Below are positions 49,754 through 57,802 of a stretch of 58,182 nt of DNA, piece after piece. The stretch spans positions 1 through 58,182 of the forward strand of contig JBKJQN010000099.1 of the NCBI GenBank assembly GCA_046593925.1. Reading direction: 5' to 3'. Numbering within the stretch: position 1 is the stretch's first letter; each line of letters starts with the position of its first letter. A program made the position numbers and the translations under genes. Source of the DNA: JAYVYM01 sp046593925 (GTDB taxonomy: Bacteria > Actinomycetota > Actinomycetes > Mycobacteriales > SCTD01). Below the pieces are notes generated by a model. The model saw nothing but the letters and a program-made list of their open reading frames with translations, was not told where the DNA came from and did no database searches.

Positions 49754-51141
49754 CAGTCGCGTCCGAGTCGGTGTCGAGCACCTACGACGTGGTCGACCCG
49801 ACCTCTGAGCAGGTGCTGCGCACGGTACCGATGGCGGACGTCGAGCAGACCGACGTGGCGGTGGCGGCGGCAAAGGCGGCGTACGGGCCCTGGCGGGCGG
49901 TCGCCCCGGCCGACCGTGCCCGGCTGCTGCAACGGTTCGCCCAGCAGGTCGAGGACCACCTCGAGGAGCTCGCGCAGCTCGAGGTCGCCAACTCCGGCCA
50001 CCCGATCGGCAGCGCGCGCTGGGAGGCTGGCAACGTCCGCGACGTCCTGGCGTACTACAGCGCGTCGCCCGAGCGGCTGTTCGGCCGGCAGATCCCGGTC
50101 GCAGGCGGCCTTGACGTCACCTACCGCGAGCCGCTCGGCGTCGTCGGGCTGATCGCGCCCTGGAACTTTCCGATGCCGATCGCCGGCTGGGGGTTCGCGC
50201 CCGCGCTGGCCGCGGGCAACGTGGTCGTGCTCAAGCCCGCCGAGCTGACGCCACTGACCGCGCTGCGGCTCGGTGAGCTCGCGCTCGAGGCCGGGCTGCC
50301 AGCGGGCGTGCTGACCGTGCTGCCGGGTGCCGGGCCGGTCGTCGGCCGGCGCTTCGTCACGCACCCGGACGTCCGCAAGGTCGTGTTCACCGGCTCCACC
50401 GCCGTCGGGAAGGCCGTCATGGCGGGCTGCGCCGACCAGGTCAAGCGGGTCACGCTGGAGCTGGGCGGCAAGAGCGCCAACGTGGTGTTCGCCGACGCCG
50501 ACCTCGAGCTGGCTGCCGCGAGTGCCCCGTCGGCGGTCTTCGACAACGCCGGTCAGGACTGCTGCGCACGCTCCCGGATCCTGGTGCAGCGCAGCGTTTA
50601 CGATCGTTTCCTCGAGCTGCTCGGGCCGGCGGTGGCGGCGCTGCGCGTGCAGGACCCGTTGTTGGAGAGCTCCGAGATGGGGCCGCTGATCTCAGCTCGT
50701 CAGCGCGACCGGGTCGCGGCGTACGTCCCGGACGCCGCGTCGGTCGCCTTCCGCGGCACCGTGCCCGACGGCCCCGGCTTCTGGTATCCGCCGACCGTGC
50801 TGGTCGACGTCGACCCCGCCGATCCGGTACTGACCGAGGAGGTGTTCGGCCCGGTCGTTGTCGTACAGGCCTTCGACGACGAGGACGACGCCGTCCGGCG
50901 GGCCAATGAGGGCCGGTACGGGCTGTCGGGGTCGATCTGGACGCGTGACCTCGGTCGGGCGCTGCGTGTCTCGCGGGGGATCGAGGCCGGCAACCTGTCG
51001 GTGAACAGCCACTCCTCGGTGCGCTACAGCACGCCCTTCGGCGGCTTCAAGCAGTCCGGCCTCGGCCGCGAGCTCGGCCCGGACGCCCTCGACTCCTTCA
51101 CCGAGGTCAAGAACGTCTTCTACGCCACGGGGGTCTCATGA
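49750..51141 (+). CDS. aldehyde dehydrogenase (gamma-glutamyl-aminoaldehyde type)
   Basis: A 463-residue NAD(P)-dependent dehydrogenase. Visible motifs are LIAPWNFPMPIAGWGFAPALAAGNVVVLKPAE, VFTGSTAVGKAVMAGC, LELGGKSANVVFADADL (catalytic Glu) and VFDNAGQDCCARSRILVQ (the catalytic Cys at the second of the CC pair by position), with EVFGPVVVVQAFDDEDDAVRRAN and GGFKQSGLGRELG at the end. In the Puu scheme it oxidises the gamma-glutamyl-aminoaldehyde. ATG 49750 overlaps the upstream stop in ATGA. A CC in place of the usual single Cys is unusual but tolerated. Confidence 0.93.
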   Translation: MTVASESVSSTYDVVDPTSEQVLRTVPMADVEQTDVAVAAAKAAYGPWRAVAPADRARLLQRFAQQVEDHLEELAQLEVANSGHPIGSARWEAGNVRDVLAYYSASPERLFGRQIPVAGGLDVTYREPLGVVGLIAPWNFPMPIAGWGFAPALAAGNVVVLKPAELTPLTALRLGELALEAGLPAGVLTVLPGAGPVVGRRFVTHPDVRKVVFTGSTAVGKAVMAGCADQVKRVTLELGGKSANVVFADADLELAAASAPSAVFDNAGQDCCARSRILVQRSVYDRFLELLGPAVAALRVQDPLLESSEMGPLISARQRDRVAAYVPDAASVAFRGTVPDGPGFWYPPTVLVDVDPADPVLTEEVFGPVVVVQAFDDEDDAVRRANEGRYGLSGSIWTRDLGRALRVSRGIEAGNLSVNSHSSVRYSTPFGGFKQSGLGRELGPDALDSFTEVKNVFYATGVS

Positions 51142-51914
51142 ACGACGTCGTACGTCGGCTGGTCGACCGGGTCGCGGTCGTCACCGGAGGGGCCGGCGGC
51201 ATCGGCCTGGCGACCGTACAGCGGCTGGCGTCGGAAGGCGCGCACGTCGTGGTCGCCGACGTCGACCCGGTCGCCGGGGCGCGGGCCGCCGAGCAGGTCG
51301 GCGGTCTGTTCGTGCAGACCGACGTGACCAGCGAGGAGCAGGTGGTCGCGATGTTCGACGCGGCCGTCGGGACCTACGGTGGGCTCGACATCTCCTTCCA
51401 CAACGCCGGCATCTCGCCGCCGGAGGACGACTCGATCCTGACCACCGGCCTGGCGGCCTGGCGGCGCGTCCAGGAGGTCAACCTGACCTCGGTCTTCCTG
51501 TGCTGCAAGCATGCGATCCCGCACCTGCAGGCGCGCGGTCGTGGCTCGATCATCAACACGGCGTCGTTCGTCGCGCGGCTGGGTGCCGCGACGTCGCAGA
51601 TCTCCTACACCGCCTCCAAGGGCGGGGTGCTGGCGCTGTCACGCGAACTCGGCGTGCAGTTCGCCCGCGAGGGCATCCGGGTCAACGCCCTGTCACCTGG
51701 GCCGGTCAACACCCCGATGCTGCAGGAGCTTTTCGCGGCCGACCCCGAGCGCGCCGCGCGCCGCCTGGTGCACATCCCGATGGGCCGCTTCGCCGAGGCA
51801 CACGAGATCGCCGCCGCCGTTGCGTTCCTCGCTTCGGACGACTCGTCGTTCATGACCGCGTCGGAGTTCCTCGTCGACGGCGGTACCTGCGGGGCCTACG
51901 TCACGCCGCTCTAG
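51138..51914 (+). CDS. short-chain dehydrogenase/reductase
   Basis: A 258-residue classical SDR. The dinucleotide loop is VVTGGAGGIGLATVQRLA, with VVVADVD (NAD-type acid), FHNAGI, INTASFVARLG (Ser region), YTASKGGVLALSREL (catalytic Tyr and Lys) and the C-terminal SPGPVNTPML, FLVDGGT. It probably acts on an alcohol or ketone of the imported amine. SDR genes occur in several amine operons, but the exact step is not predictable. ATG 51138 overlaps the ALDH stop. Confidence 0.92.
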   Translation: MNDVVRRLVDRVAVVTGGAGGIGLATVQRLASEGAHVVVADVDPVAGARAAEQVGGLFVQTDVTSEEQVVAMFDAAVGTYGGLDISFHNAGISPPEDDSILTTGLAAWRRVQEVNLTSVFLCCKHAIPHLQARGRGSIINTASFVARLGAATSQISYTASKGGVLALSRELGVQFAREGIRVNALSPGPVNTPMLQELFAADPERAARRLVHIPMGRFAEAHEIAAAVAFLASDDSSFMTASEFLVDGGTCGAYVTPL

Positions 51915-51918
51915 GCCG

Positions 51919-52626
51919 ATGAGCGAGCCGACGGTCGGTGCCGCGGTGCTGCGGCCGCTGCGCAACGGCAACGCCTTCGAGGAGTGCGTCGGTCGGCTGC
52001 TGCAGCTGGTGCGGCTGGGCCTGGTCCTGCCGGGGGAGCGGCTGCCACCGGAGCGCGAGCTGGCGGGCCGGCTTGCGGTCAGCCGGGCGACGCTGCGCGA
52101 GGCGCTCCGGGCCCTCGCCGACGCCGGTTGGGTGGCGGCCCGCCCCGGCCGGTACGGCGGCTCCTTCGTGCTGGACGCCCCTGCCCCCGCGGTGGTCGCC
52201 GCGCCGCCGACCCCGGCCGAGCTGGCCGACGTGCTTGCCGTCCGCCGGGTCGTGGAGGTCGGCGCGGTGGAGCTGGCAGCGTCGTCGCCGATCCCCGCCG
52301 CTGCCGCTGCGGCGCTGGATCTGATGCTCGCCGACTGCCGCAGCGCCGCCCCGCACCGGTACCGCCCGCTGGACTCGCGGCTGCACCTGGCGCTGATCGA
52401 GCTGGCTGGCTCGCCGTCGCTGTCGGCGGTGGCTGCCGACGTCCGGATGCGCCTGAACGACCTGCTCGACCGGATCCCGCTGCTGCCGCGCAACATCGCC
52501 CACAGCGACGCCCAGCACCAGCGGATCGTCGACGCCGTGGTCCGCGGCCGGCCGCCGGCGGCGCGCCGGGCCGTCGAGGAGCACCTCGCAGCCAGCAACG
52601 CCCTGCTGCACGGCTTCCTGGGCTGA
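51919..52626 (+). CDS. GntR-family (FadR-type) transcriptional regulator
   Basis: A 235-residue regulator. The winged HTH reads LPGERLPPERELAGRLAVSRATLREALRALADAGWVAARPGRYGGSFV. The C-terminal FCD-type helical domain has LADVLAVRRVVEVGAVELAASS, DSRLHLALIELAGSPSL and HQRIVDAVVRGRPPAARRAVEEHL, where Asp and the His residues usually bind a metal near the effector. It lies four bp after the SDR and closes the operon, so it is likely its repressor; the candidate site is the nested repeat at 46736-46785. Confidence 0.9.
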   Translation: MSEPTVGAAVLRPLRNGNAFEECVGRLLQLVRLGLVLPGERLPPERELAGRLAVSRATLREALRALADAGWVAARPGRYGGSFVLDAPAPAVVAAPPTPAELADVLAVRRVVEVGAVELAASSPIPAAAAAALDLMLADCRSAAPHRYRPLDSRLHLALIELAGSPSLSAVAADVRMRLNDLLDRIPLLPRNIAHSDAQHQRIVDAVVRGRPPAARRAVEEHLAASNALLHGFLG

Positions 52627-52654
52627 GCTGGCTGCCCGCACCCAGGGGAGGACC

Positions 52655-52745
52655 CGGCCGGTGCGCGATCCGACAGGACCCGGCAGAACTCGATGGTGTC
52701 GAGCTCGGGGTCCGGCCCGTCGGTGCCGAAGTTCCACGAGCCACC
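52655..52745 (-). pseudogene. fragment of a maleylpyruvate isomerase-family gene
   Basis: A minus-strand frame at about 52690-52745 reads SWNFGTDGPDPELDTIEFCRVLSDR. ELDTIEFCRVLSGR is a recurring C-terminal motif in the actinobacterial maleylpyruvate isomerase/TIGR03083 family. The rest of such a gene is absent on either side, so this is a short remnant in the gap before the folP2-like gene. No other gene is seen in that gap. Confidence 0.4.
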
Positions 52746-52837
52746 GGCTGGCCGGCCGGCTCCAGACGGGAGGCCTGCCGGTGCCGACCTGCCCACTCCC
52801 GCGCTGGTCCTGAGCGGCGCTGACGTACGGTCCGGCG

Positions 52838-53713
52838 GTGCCCGACCAGAGCCCGCTGCGTCTCGGTCGCCGGACCTTCGGCCCTGGGACGCCGGTGGTG
52901 ATGGCGATCGTCAACCGCACGCCCGACTCCTTCTATGACCGCGGGCGGACGTACGCGCTGGATGCGGCGCTGGCCCGCGTCGACCAGGTCGTTGACGAGG
53001 GCGCGGCGATCGTCGACATCGGGGGGGTCAAGGCCGCCCCGGGGGAGCAGGTCCCCCCGGAGGAGGAGGCCCGCCGCGTTGTCGAGGTGGTCGAGCGGGT
53101 GCGCGCCCGCCACCCCGACGTGGTCATCTCGGTCGACACCTACCGGGCAGCCGTGGGTGAGCTGGTCTGCCGGGCGGGTGCCGACCTGCTCAACGACTCC
53201 TGGGGCGGCTGGGAGCCCGAGCTCGCCGAGGTCGCTGCCCGCCACGACGTGGGACTGGTCTGTACGCACACCGGTGGGGTGCCGCCCCGCACCCGCCCGC
53301 ACCGCGTCCAGTACGAGGACGTCGTCACCGAGGTGGTTGGCGACGTGGTCGCCCTGGCGGAGCGCGCCGTGGCGCTGGGGGTGCGCCGGGACGCGGTCCT
53401 GATCGACCCGGCGCACGACTTCGGGAAGAACAGCAGGCACTCCCTGGAGGTCACCCGCCGGCTGGACGAGCTGGTCGCGACCGGCTGGCCGGTCCTGGTC
53501 GCGCTGTCGCGCAAGGACTTCATCGGCGAGGTGCTGGAGCTGCCGCCCGATGACCGGCTCGAGGGCACCCTGGCCGCGACGGCCGTCAGCGCGTTCCTCG
53601 GCGCGCGGGTCTTCCGGGCACACGACGTCGCCGCCACGCTGCGGGTCGTGCGTACCGTCGCCGCCGTACGCGGAGACCTCGACCTCGCCGTCGGTCGCCG
53701 GGGCCTGGCGTGA
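52838..53713 (+). CDS. dihydropteroate synthase-like protein (FolP2 type)
   Basis: A 291-residue TIM-barrel protein. It has MAIVNRTPDSFYDRG, EGAAIVDIGGVKAAPGEQVPPEEE, VVISVDTYRAAV, LLNDSWGGWEPEL, GLVCTHTGGVPPRTRP and IDPAHDFGKNSRHSLEV. These follow the FolP2 branch, in which M. tuberculosis Rv1207 lacks DHPS activity although the fold is kept. As in M. tuberculosis, gpgS lies just downstream, so a role tied to glucosylglycerate rather than folate is likely. GTG 52838 starts it; the stop overlaps the next gene by 4 nt. Confidence 0.88.
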   Translation: MPDQSPLRLGRRTFGPGTPVVMAIVNRTPDSFYDRGRTYALDAALARVDQVVDEGAAIVDIGGVKAAPGEQVPPEEEARRVVEVVERVRARHPDVVISVDTYRAAVGELVCRAGADLLNDSWGGWEPELAEVAARHDVGLVCTHTGGVPPRTRPHRVQYEDVVTEVVGDVVALAERAVALGVRRDAVLIDPAHDFGKNSRHSLEVTRRLDELVATGWPVLVALSRKDFIGEVLELPPDDRLEGTLAATAVSAFLGARVFRAHDVAATLRVVRTVAAVRGDLDLAVGRRGLA

Positions 53714-54387
53714 GCCTGGTCGAGGCCGTCGTCGTGCCCTCGCCCCCGCTGCTGGTCCCCGAGATCGCCGGCGGCAGCGCTCCCGCGGACGCCGACCTGC
53801 GCGCCGCCGTCAGGTCGGCCGTGGCCGAGTTGCTGGCCGGCAAAGAACACGTCGTCGTCGTGGGGGCGGCGGCTGCCACCGGCCCGGTCGACGGCGGCTG
53901 GGACTGGCGGCCCTTCGGCGTGGCCGCTCGAGGACCGGGGACCGGGCCGCTGCCGCTGGCCCTGGCGATGGGGGCCTGGCTGCTCGACGACATCGACCCC
54001 GGGCGGGGCCGGGACCTGTTCGGGGTCGCGCCCAGCGAGGAGCCGGAGGCCTGCGGCCGGCTCGGGGCGGAGCTGGTACGCGACCGGGACATCCGGCTGC
54101 TGGTCGTAGGGGACGGCACGGCCCGGCGCAGCGAGGCGGCCCCCGGTCATCTCGACCTGCGCGCCGAGGCCTACGACGCGCAGGCGGAGCAGGCCCTCGC
54201 CGTCGCCGACCCCGCCCGGCTGCTGGGGCTGTCGGCCGGACGGGGACGCGAGCTGCTGGCCGCCGGGCGCGCGCCGTGGCAGGTGCTCGCCGGCGCCGCC
54301 GCCGGGCAGCGCTTCCACGGCGACCTGCTCTGGTCGGGGGCCCCCTACGGGGTGACGTACCTGGTGGCCCGGTGGACGGCGGCGTGA
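53710..54387 (+). CDS. class III extradiol dioxygenase LigB-like protein
   Basis: A 225-residue protein of the LigB/Memo superfamily as found in actinobacteria. EAVVVPSPPLLVPEIAGG opens it (an N-terminal His-poor variant), with VVVVGAAAATGPVDGG, LLVVGDGTARRSEAAPGHLDLRAEAYD and FHGDLLWSGAPYGVTYLVARW. Metal-binding His residues of true dioxygenases are not clearly conserved, so it may have another role. It lies between folP2 and gpgS with 4-nt overlaps on both sides, so the three are co-translated; its link to GPG synthesis is inferred from position only. Confidence 0.78.
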   Translation: MSLVEAVVVPSPPLLVPEIAGGSAPADADLRAAVRSAVAELLAGKEHVVVVGAAAATGPVDGGWDWRPFGVAARGPGTGPLPLALAMGAWLLDDIDPGRGRDLFGVAPSEEPEACGRLGAELVRDRDIRLLVVGDGTARRSEAAPGHLDLRAEAYDAQAEQALAVADPARLLGLSAGRGRELLAAGRAPWQVLAGAAAGQRFHGDLLWSGAPYGVTYLVARWTAA

Positions 54388-55283
54388 CCCCGCAGGACTG
54401 GCTGGACCGGCGCTGCTTCCGCAGCCTGCCCGCGGACCTCGAGCAGGCGCGCGGTCTGCTGGGTGGCACGACGGTGTCCGTCGTGCTGTCGGCCCGCGAC
54501 GAGGAGACCACGGTCGGCAGCCTCGTGCGTGGGCTTCGGCAGGGCCTCGGCGGACTCATCCACGAGCTCGTGGTCGTCGACGACGGCTCGGTGGACGCGA
54601 CGGCGAGCCAGGCCCGGGGGGCCGGTGCCCGGGTGGTGACCGCGGAGGTCGTACGCCCCGACGTCGCTCCCGCAGGCAAGGGCGGCGCCATGTGGCGTGG
54701 CCTGGCAGCGACCAGCGGCGAGCTGGTGCTGTTCCTGGACGCTGACGTCGCGCAGTTCCCCGCGCACTGGGCGGCCTCGTTGCTCCTGCCGCTGCTGCGC
54801 GACCGTGACGTGGCGCTGGTCAAGGCGGCGTACGACCGGCCGCTCGAGGTCGACGGTGTGCTGCATCCCGGCAGTGGCGGCCGGGTGACCCGGCTGGTTG
54901 CGCTGCCGGTCCTGGACGTCGTCGCGCCGGAGCTGACGTTGTTCGCGCAGCCGCTGGCAGGGGAGACCGCGGCCCGCCGCTCGCTGCTCGAGCGGCTTTC
55001 GCTGGTGGGCGGCTACGGGGTCGAGATGGGGCTGCTGCTCGACGCGTACGCGATGGTGGGGCTCGGCGGCCTGGCGCAGGTCGACCTCGGCGAGCGGGCC
55101 CACCGCCACCAGAGCGACCGGGCGCTGGAGCTGATGGCGACGACGGTGCTGCGGGTGGCCCTGGAGCGCGCGGGCTGGCCGCCGAGGGGGTTCGGGCACG
55201 GCCGGATTCAGCGCCGGCCGGACGGGCGGCTCGAGCACGTGGTGGTGCCGGTCGAGCTGGTGCGGCTGCCGCAGCTGAGCTGA
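54384..55283 (+). CDS. gpgS: glucosyl-3-phosphoglycerate synthase
   Basis: A 299-residue GT-A glycosyltransferase of family 81. It transfers glucose from (U/G)DP-glucose to 3-phosphoglycerate, the first step toward glucosylglycerate and methylglucose lipopolysaccharides. Blocks: WLDRRCFRSLPADLEQAR, VSVVLSARDEETTVGSLV, ELVVVDDGSVDAT, GGAMWRGLAATSGELVLFLDADV (DxD motif), ALVKAAYDRP, PLAGETAARRSLLE and HRHQSDRALELMATTVLR. GTG 54384 overlaps the upstream stop. Confidence 0.92.
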   Translation: MTPQDWLDRRCFRSLPADLEQARGLLGGTTVSVVLSARDEETTVGSLVRGLRQGLGGLIHELVVVDDGSVDATASQARGAGARVVTAEVVRPDVAPAGKGGAMWRGLAATSGELVLFLDADVAQFPAHWAASLLLPLLRDRDVALVKAAYDRPLEVDGVLHPGSGGRVTRLVALPVLDVVAPELTLFAQPLAGETAARRSLLERLSLVGGYGVEMGLLLDAYAMVGLGGLAQVDLGERAHRHQSDRALELMATTVLRVALERAGWPPRGFGHGRIQRRPDGRLEHVVVPVELVRLPQLS

Positions 55284-55300
55284 CGGCGACCCACCGGTGG

Positions 55301-55873
55301 TCACTGCGGCCGCAGGGCCATCCAGACGGCCACCGCGGCCACGTCGCCGGGGTTGCGCCAGGAGTGCGGCTGCACGGTGCGGAAGTGCAGCGCGTCGCAC
55401 GGCTCGAGCACGAAGACCGCACCCGCGACGACGAACTCCAGCCGACCCTCCAGCAGGTAGATCAGCTCCTCGCCCGGGTGCTCGAGCATCTTGAGGCCGC
55501 TGCTCGCCCCGGGCTCGACGGTCGCCCTGGCGCCGGCGATGTTGAACTGGTCGTACGTGCCGGAGATGCCGGCCAGGTCGATACCGGTGTGCGAGGTGTA
55601 GATCGGCCGCTGCTGGCCGTCCAGGGTGTGCACCGTCGGCTCGGAGTGCTCCTCCTCGTCGACGAAGAAGGCCACCGGCTTGCCGAGCGCGCCGGCGACC
55701 TTGAGCAGGGTGGTGATGGTCGGGACCATGCCGCTCTGCTCGATCTTGTGGATGGCGGCAGCCGACACGTCGGACTGCTCGGCGAGCTGCTGGAGCGACA
55801 GGCCGCCCTGCTTGCGCAGGCTGCGCACCTTCGGCCCGATGCCGTGCACAATGCGGGTGAGGTCCTCGGACAC
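55301..55873 (-). CDS. XRE-family regulator with cupin domain
   Basis: A 190-residue regulator. Residues 10-65 are a Cro/C1-type HTH (RSLRKQGGLSLQQLAEQSDVSAAAIHKIEQSGMVPTITTLLKVAGALG). Residues about 105-185 are a cupin_2 domain (LKMLEHPGEELIYLLEGRLEFVVAGAVFVLEPCDALHFRTVQPHSWRNPGD), with His, Glu and His as possible metal ligands. Such regulators sense a small molecule in the cupin. It is divergent from the flavoprotein at 56051, with candidate sites at 55977-55992 and 55994-56014 between them. GTG 55873 is the start. Confidence 0.92.
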   Translation of the reverse strand: MSEDLTRIVHGIGPKVRSLRKQGGLSLQQLAEQSDVSAAAIHKIEQSGMVPTITTLLKVAGALGKPVAFFVDEEEHSEPTVHTLDGQQRPIYTSHTGIDLAGISGTYDQFNIAGARATVEPGASSGLKMLEHPGEELIYLLEGRLEFVVAGAVFVLEPCDALHFRTVQPHSWRNPGDVAAVAVWMALRPQ

Positions 55874-55976
55874 GCGCGCCTCCCGGGCACCGCTGCGACC
55901 CGCCCGGGGCAGGGGGAGCGGCCTGTTTCATCGCCGTGAACTCCGGCGTCGTCCCTTGACTCTGCCGGGCTGTGCT

Positions 55977-56014
55977 GTCCAACATAGTGGACGCGTTGTA
56001 GCGGATGCTCAACG
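55977..56014 (+). promoter_or_regulatory. inverted repeats in the XRE-cupin/flavoprotein divergent promoter
   Basis: GTCCA/TGGAC arms (55977-55992) are followed by CGTTG (55994-55998) and CAACG (56010-56014). Both lie in the 177-bp gap between the divergent genes and are candidate sites for the XRE-cupin protein. A TTGACT at about 55955 could be a -35 element for the flavoprotein gene. Confidence 0.45.
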
Positions 56015-56050
56015 TCGATGCGGGCCACGGCTCGTCGAAGGAGGCCCGTG

Positions 56051-57388
56051 GTGAGCAAGCGGATCGTCGTCATCGGCGGCGGCGCGGCGGGGATGGGCGC
56101 GGCCGGCGCCGCGAAGGGCACCGACCCCACGGCCGAGGTCACCGTGTTCACGGAGTACGAGGACGCCGCGTACAGCCCTTGCGGCATCCCGTACGTGCAC
56201 GGCAAGGAGATCCCCGACTTCCAGCGGCTGTTCCTGGGGACCAAGGAGCAGTACGCCGACCAGGGCATCGACATCCGCTACAACACCCGCGTCGACGGCT
56301 ACGACCTGGCGGGCCGCACGGTGTCGGTCGGCGGCCAGGCGCACTCGTACGACGCGCTGGTCGTGGCGAGTGGCTGGGGCTACGGCAAGCCCGAGGTCCC
56401 CGGCGCCGACCTGTCCGGCATCTACTACATGAAGAACATCCGCGAGGCCATGGAGTGGGACAAGGTCCTGGACTCGGTGCAGAGCGCCGTGGTGCTCGAG
56501 GCCGGCCCGCTGGGCCTGGAGATGGTCACCGCGCTGGCGCACCGCGGGATCCAGACGCACCTGGTCGACCCGACGCCGTGGGCGCTGTCGATGGCCACGG
56601 ACCCCGACATCGCCAAGCCGGTCGAGGACTCGTGGGTCGAGATGGGCGTGCACCTGCACTTCAACACCAAGCTCGAGGAGATCCTCGGCGACGAGACCGG
56701 CGCCGTCCGCGCGGTGCGCACGTCCGATGGCGAGATCCCCTGCCAGCTGCTGGTCGTGGCGACGCACAAGGTGCCCGAGACCTCGCTCGGCCGGGCCGCC
56801 GGGCTCAAGGTCGGCACCGCCGGGGGGTTCATCGTGGACGAGACGATGCAGACGTCCGCGCCTGGGGTCTGGGCGGCCGGCGACTGCATCGAGGTGCCGC
56901 ACGGGGTCTCCAACGTGCCCGTGCAGGGGCTGTCCGGTAGCCACGCGTACAGCCAGGGCAAGGTCGCCGGGGTCAATGCCGCGGGCGGCAGCCGCAGCTA
57001 CCAGCCGGTCTACGTGCCCTGGGGCATGGTCGCCGGCAAGTGGATGATCGGGGGCGTGTCGTTCAGCGAGACGCTGGCGACCGCCCTCGGCGTCCCGTTC
57101 GTCATGGGCGTCGCGCAGGGGATCAGCCGGGCGCGCTACTACCCCGACATGAAGCCGGTGAAGGTCAAGCTGCTCGCCGAGCCCGGCACCCTGAGGCTGA
57201 TCGGCGCGCAGCTGGTCGGCGGCGAGGGCATCAAGGAGCGGGCCGACTTCCTGGCCATGGCGGTGCGCACCGGCATCACGATCCGCGACCTGGCGACGAT
57301 GGAGAACGTCTACTCGCCGCCGATCGGCGCCCTCAACGAGCCGATCGCGCTCGCCGCGCAGAACTGCCTGTCGAAGCTGGGCGGGTAG
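56051..57388 (+). CDS. CoA-disulfide-reductase-like FAD/NAD(P)H oxidoreductase
   Basis: A 445-residue flavoprotein. IVVIGGGAAGMGAAGAAK binds FAD; Cys44 in AYSPCGIPYVHG is the single active-site thiol of the CoA disulfide reductase/Nox group (Cys43 in S. aureus CoADR). The NAD(P)H region has AVVLEAGPLGLEMVTALAHRGI, in which a normal GGG is changed to EAGPLG. The second FAD block is GVWAAGDCIEVPHGV. The C-terminal dimer domain ends ENVYSPPIGALNEPIALAAQNC. GAAGGAGG at 56037-56044 points to GTG 56051 over GTG 56048. Given the Nit1C-type gene downstream, a role in nitrogen or nitrile metabolism is possible, not shown. Confidence 0.85.
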   Translation: MSKRIVVIGGGAAGMGAAGAAKGTDPTAEVTVFTEYEDAAYSPCGIPYVHGKEIPDFQRLFLGTKEQYADQGIDIRYNTRVDGYDLAGRTVSVGGQAHSYDALVVASGWGYGKPEVPGADLSGIYYMKNIREAMEWDKVLDSVQSAVVLEAGPLGLEMVTALAHRGIQTHLVDPTPWALSMATDPDIAKPVEDSWVEMGVHLHFNTKLEEILGDETGAVRAVRTSDGEIPCQLLVVATHKVPETSLGRAAGLKVGTAGGFIVDETMQTSAPGVWAAGDCIEVPHGVSNVPVQGLSGSHAYSQGKVAGVNAAGGSRSYQPVYVPWGMVAGKWMIGGVSFSETLATALGVPFVMGVAQGISRARYYPDMKPVKVKLLAEPGTLRLIGAQLVGGEGIKERADFLAMAVRTGITIRDLATMENVYSPPIGALNEPIALAAQNCLSKLGG

Positions 57389-57390
57389 CG

Positions 57391-57702
57391 GTGAGCCAGC
57401 CGACCGCGTTCCCGCCCGCGCCCGCGACCCTGCCGCACTCCAGGACGAGCTTCACCCGCTGGGTCCGGGCCCGGTCGGAGGAGCAGCTGCTGCTCGTCGC
57501 GCAGCGCACCGTCGCGCTGCGCCACGGCACGCCGCCACCGCCGGCCCCCCGCGGCCTGGACGTGTTCTGGCAGAAGGTGTACGCACCGGTCTTCTACCGG
57601 CTGCCGTACGGCCTGCGTACCAGGGTCGCCGGCGCGATGCCCGGTAGCCACCGGCGGACCTGGCACACCCCCGAGCAGGCCAAGGGGCCCGCGGTCTCGT
57701 GA
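57391..57702 (+). CDS. small hypothetical protein downstream of the flavoprotein
   Basis: A 103-residue protein from GTG 57391, two bases after the flavoprotein stop, so it is probably co-transcribed. It is basic and partly helical (SFTRWVRARSEEQLLLVAQRTVALRHG; FWQKVYAPVFYRLPYGLRTRVAGAMPG), with a Pro-rich head. No family is recognised and no metal or membrane motif is seen. Tight spacing and sustained codon bias support it as a real gene. Confidence 0.6.
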   Translation: MSQPTAFPPAPATLPHSRTSFTRWVRARSEEQLLLVAQRTVALRHGTPPPPAPRGLDVFWQKVYAPVFYRLPYGLRTRVAGAMPGSHRRTWHTPEQAKGPAVS

Positions 57703-57802
57703 CCGCCCGCACGGCACGCCCGCACGCGCACCACCCGCACCGCTGCACCCGCAGGAGCCCGGTCCGTCCGGCCCGGTCCCCGTCGCCCAGGAGGCACATC
57801 GC

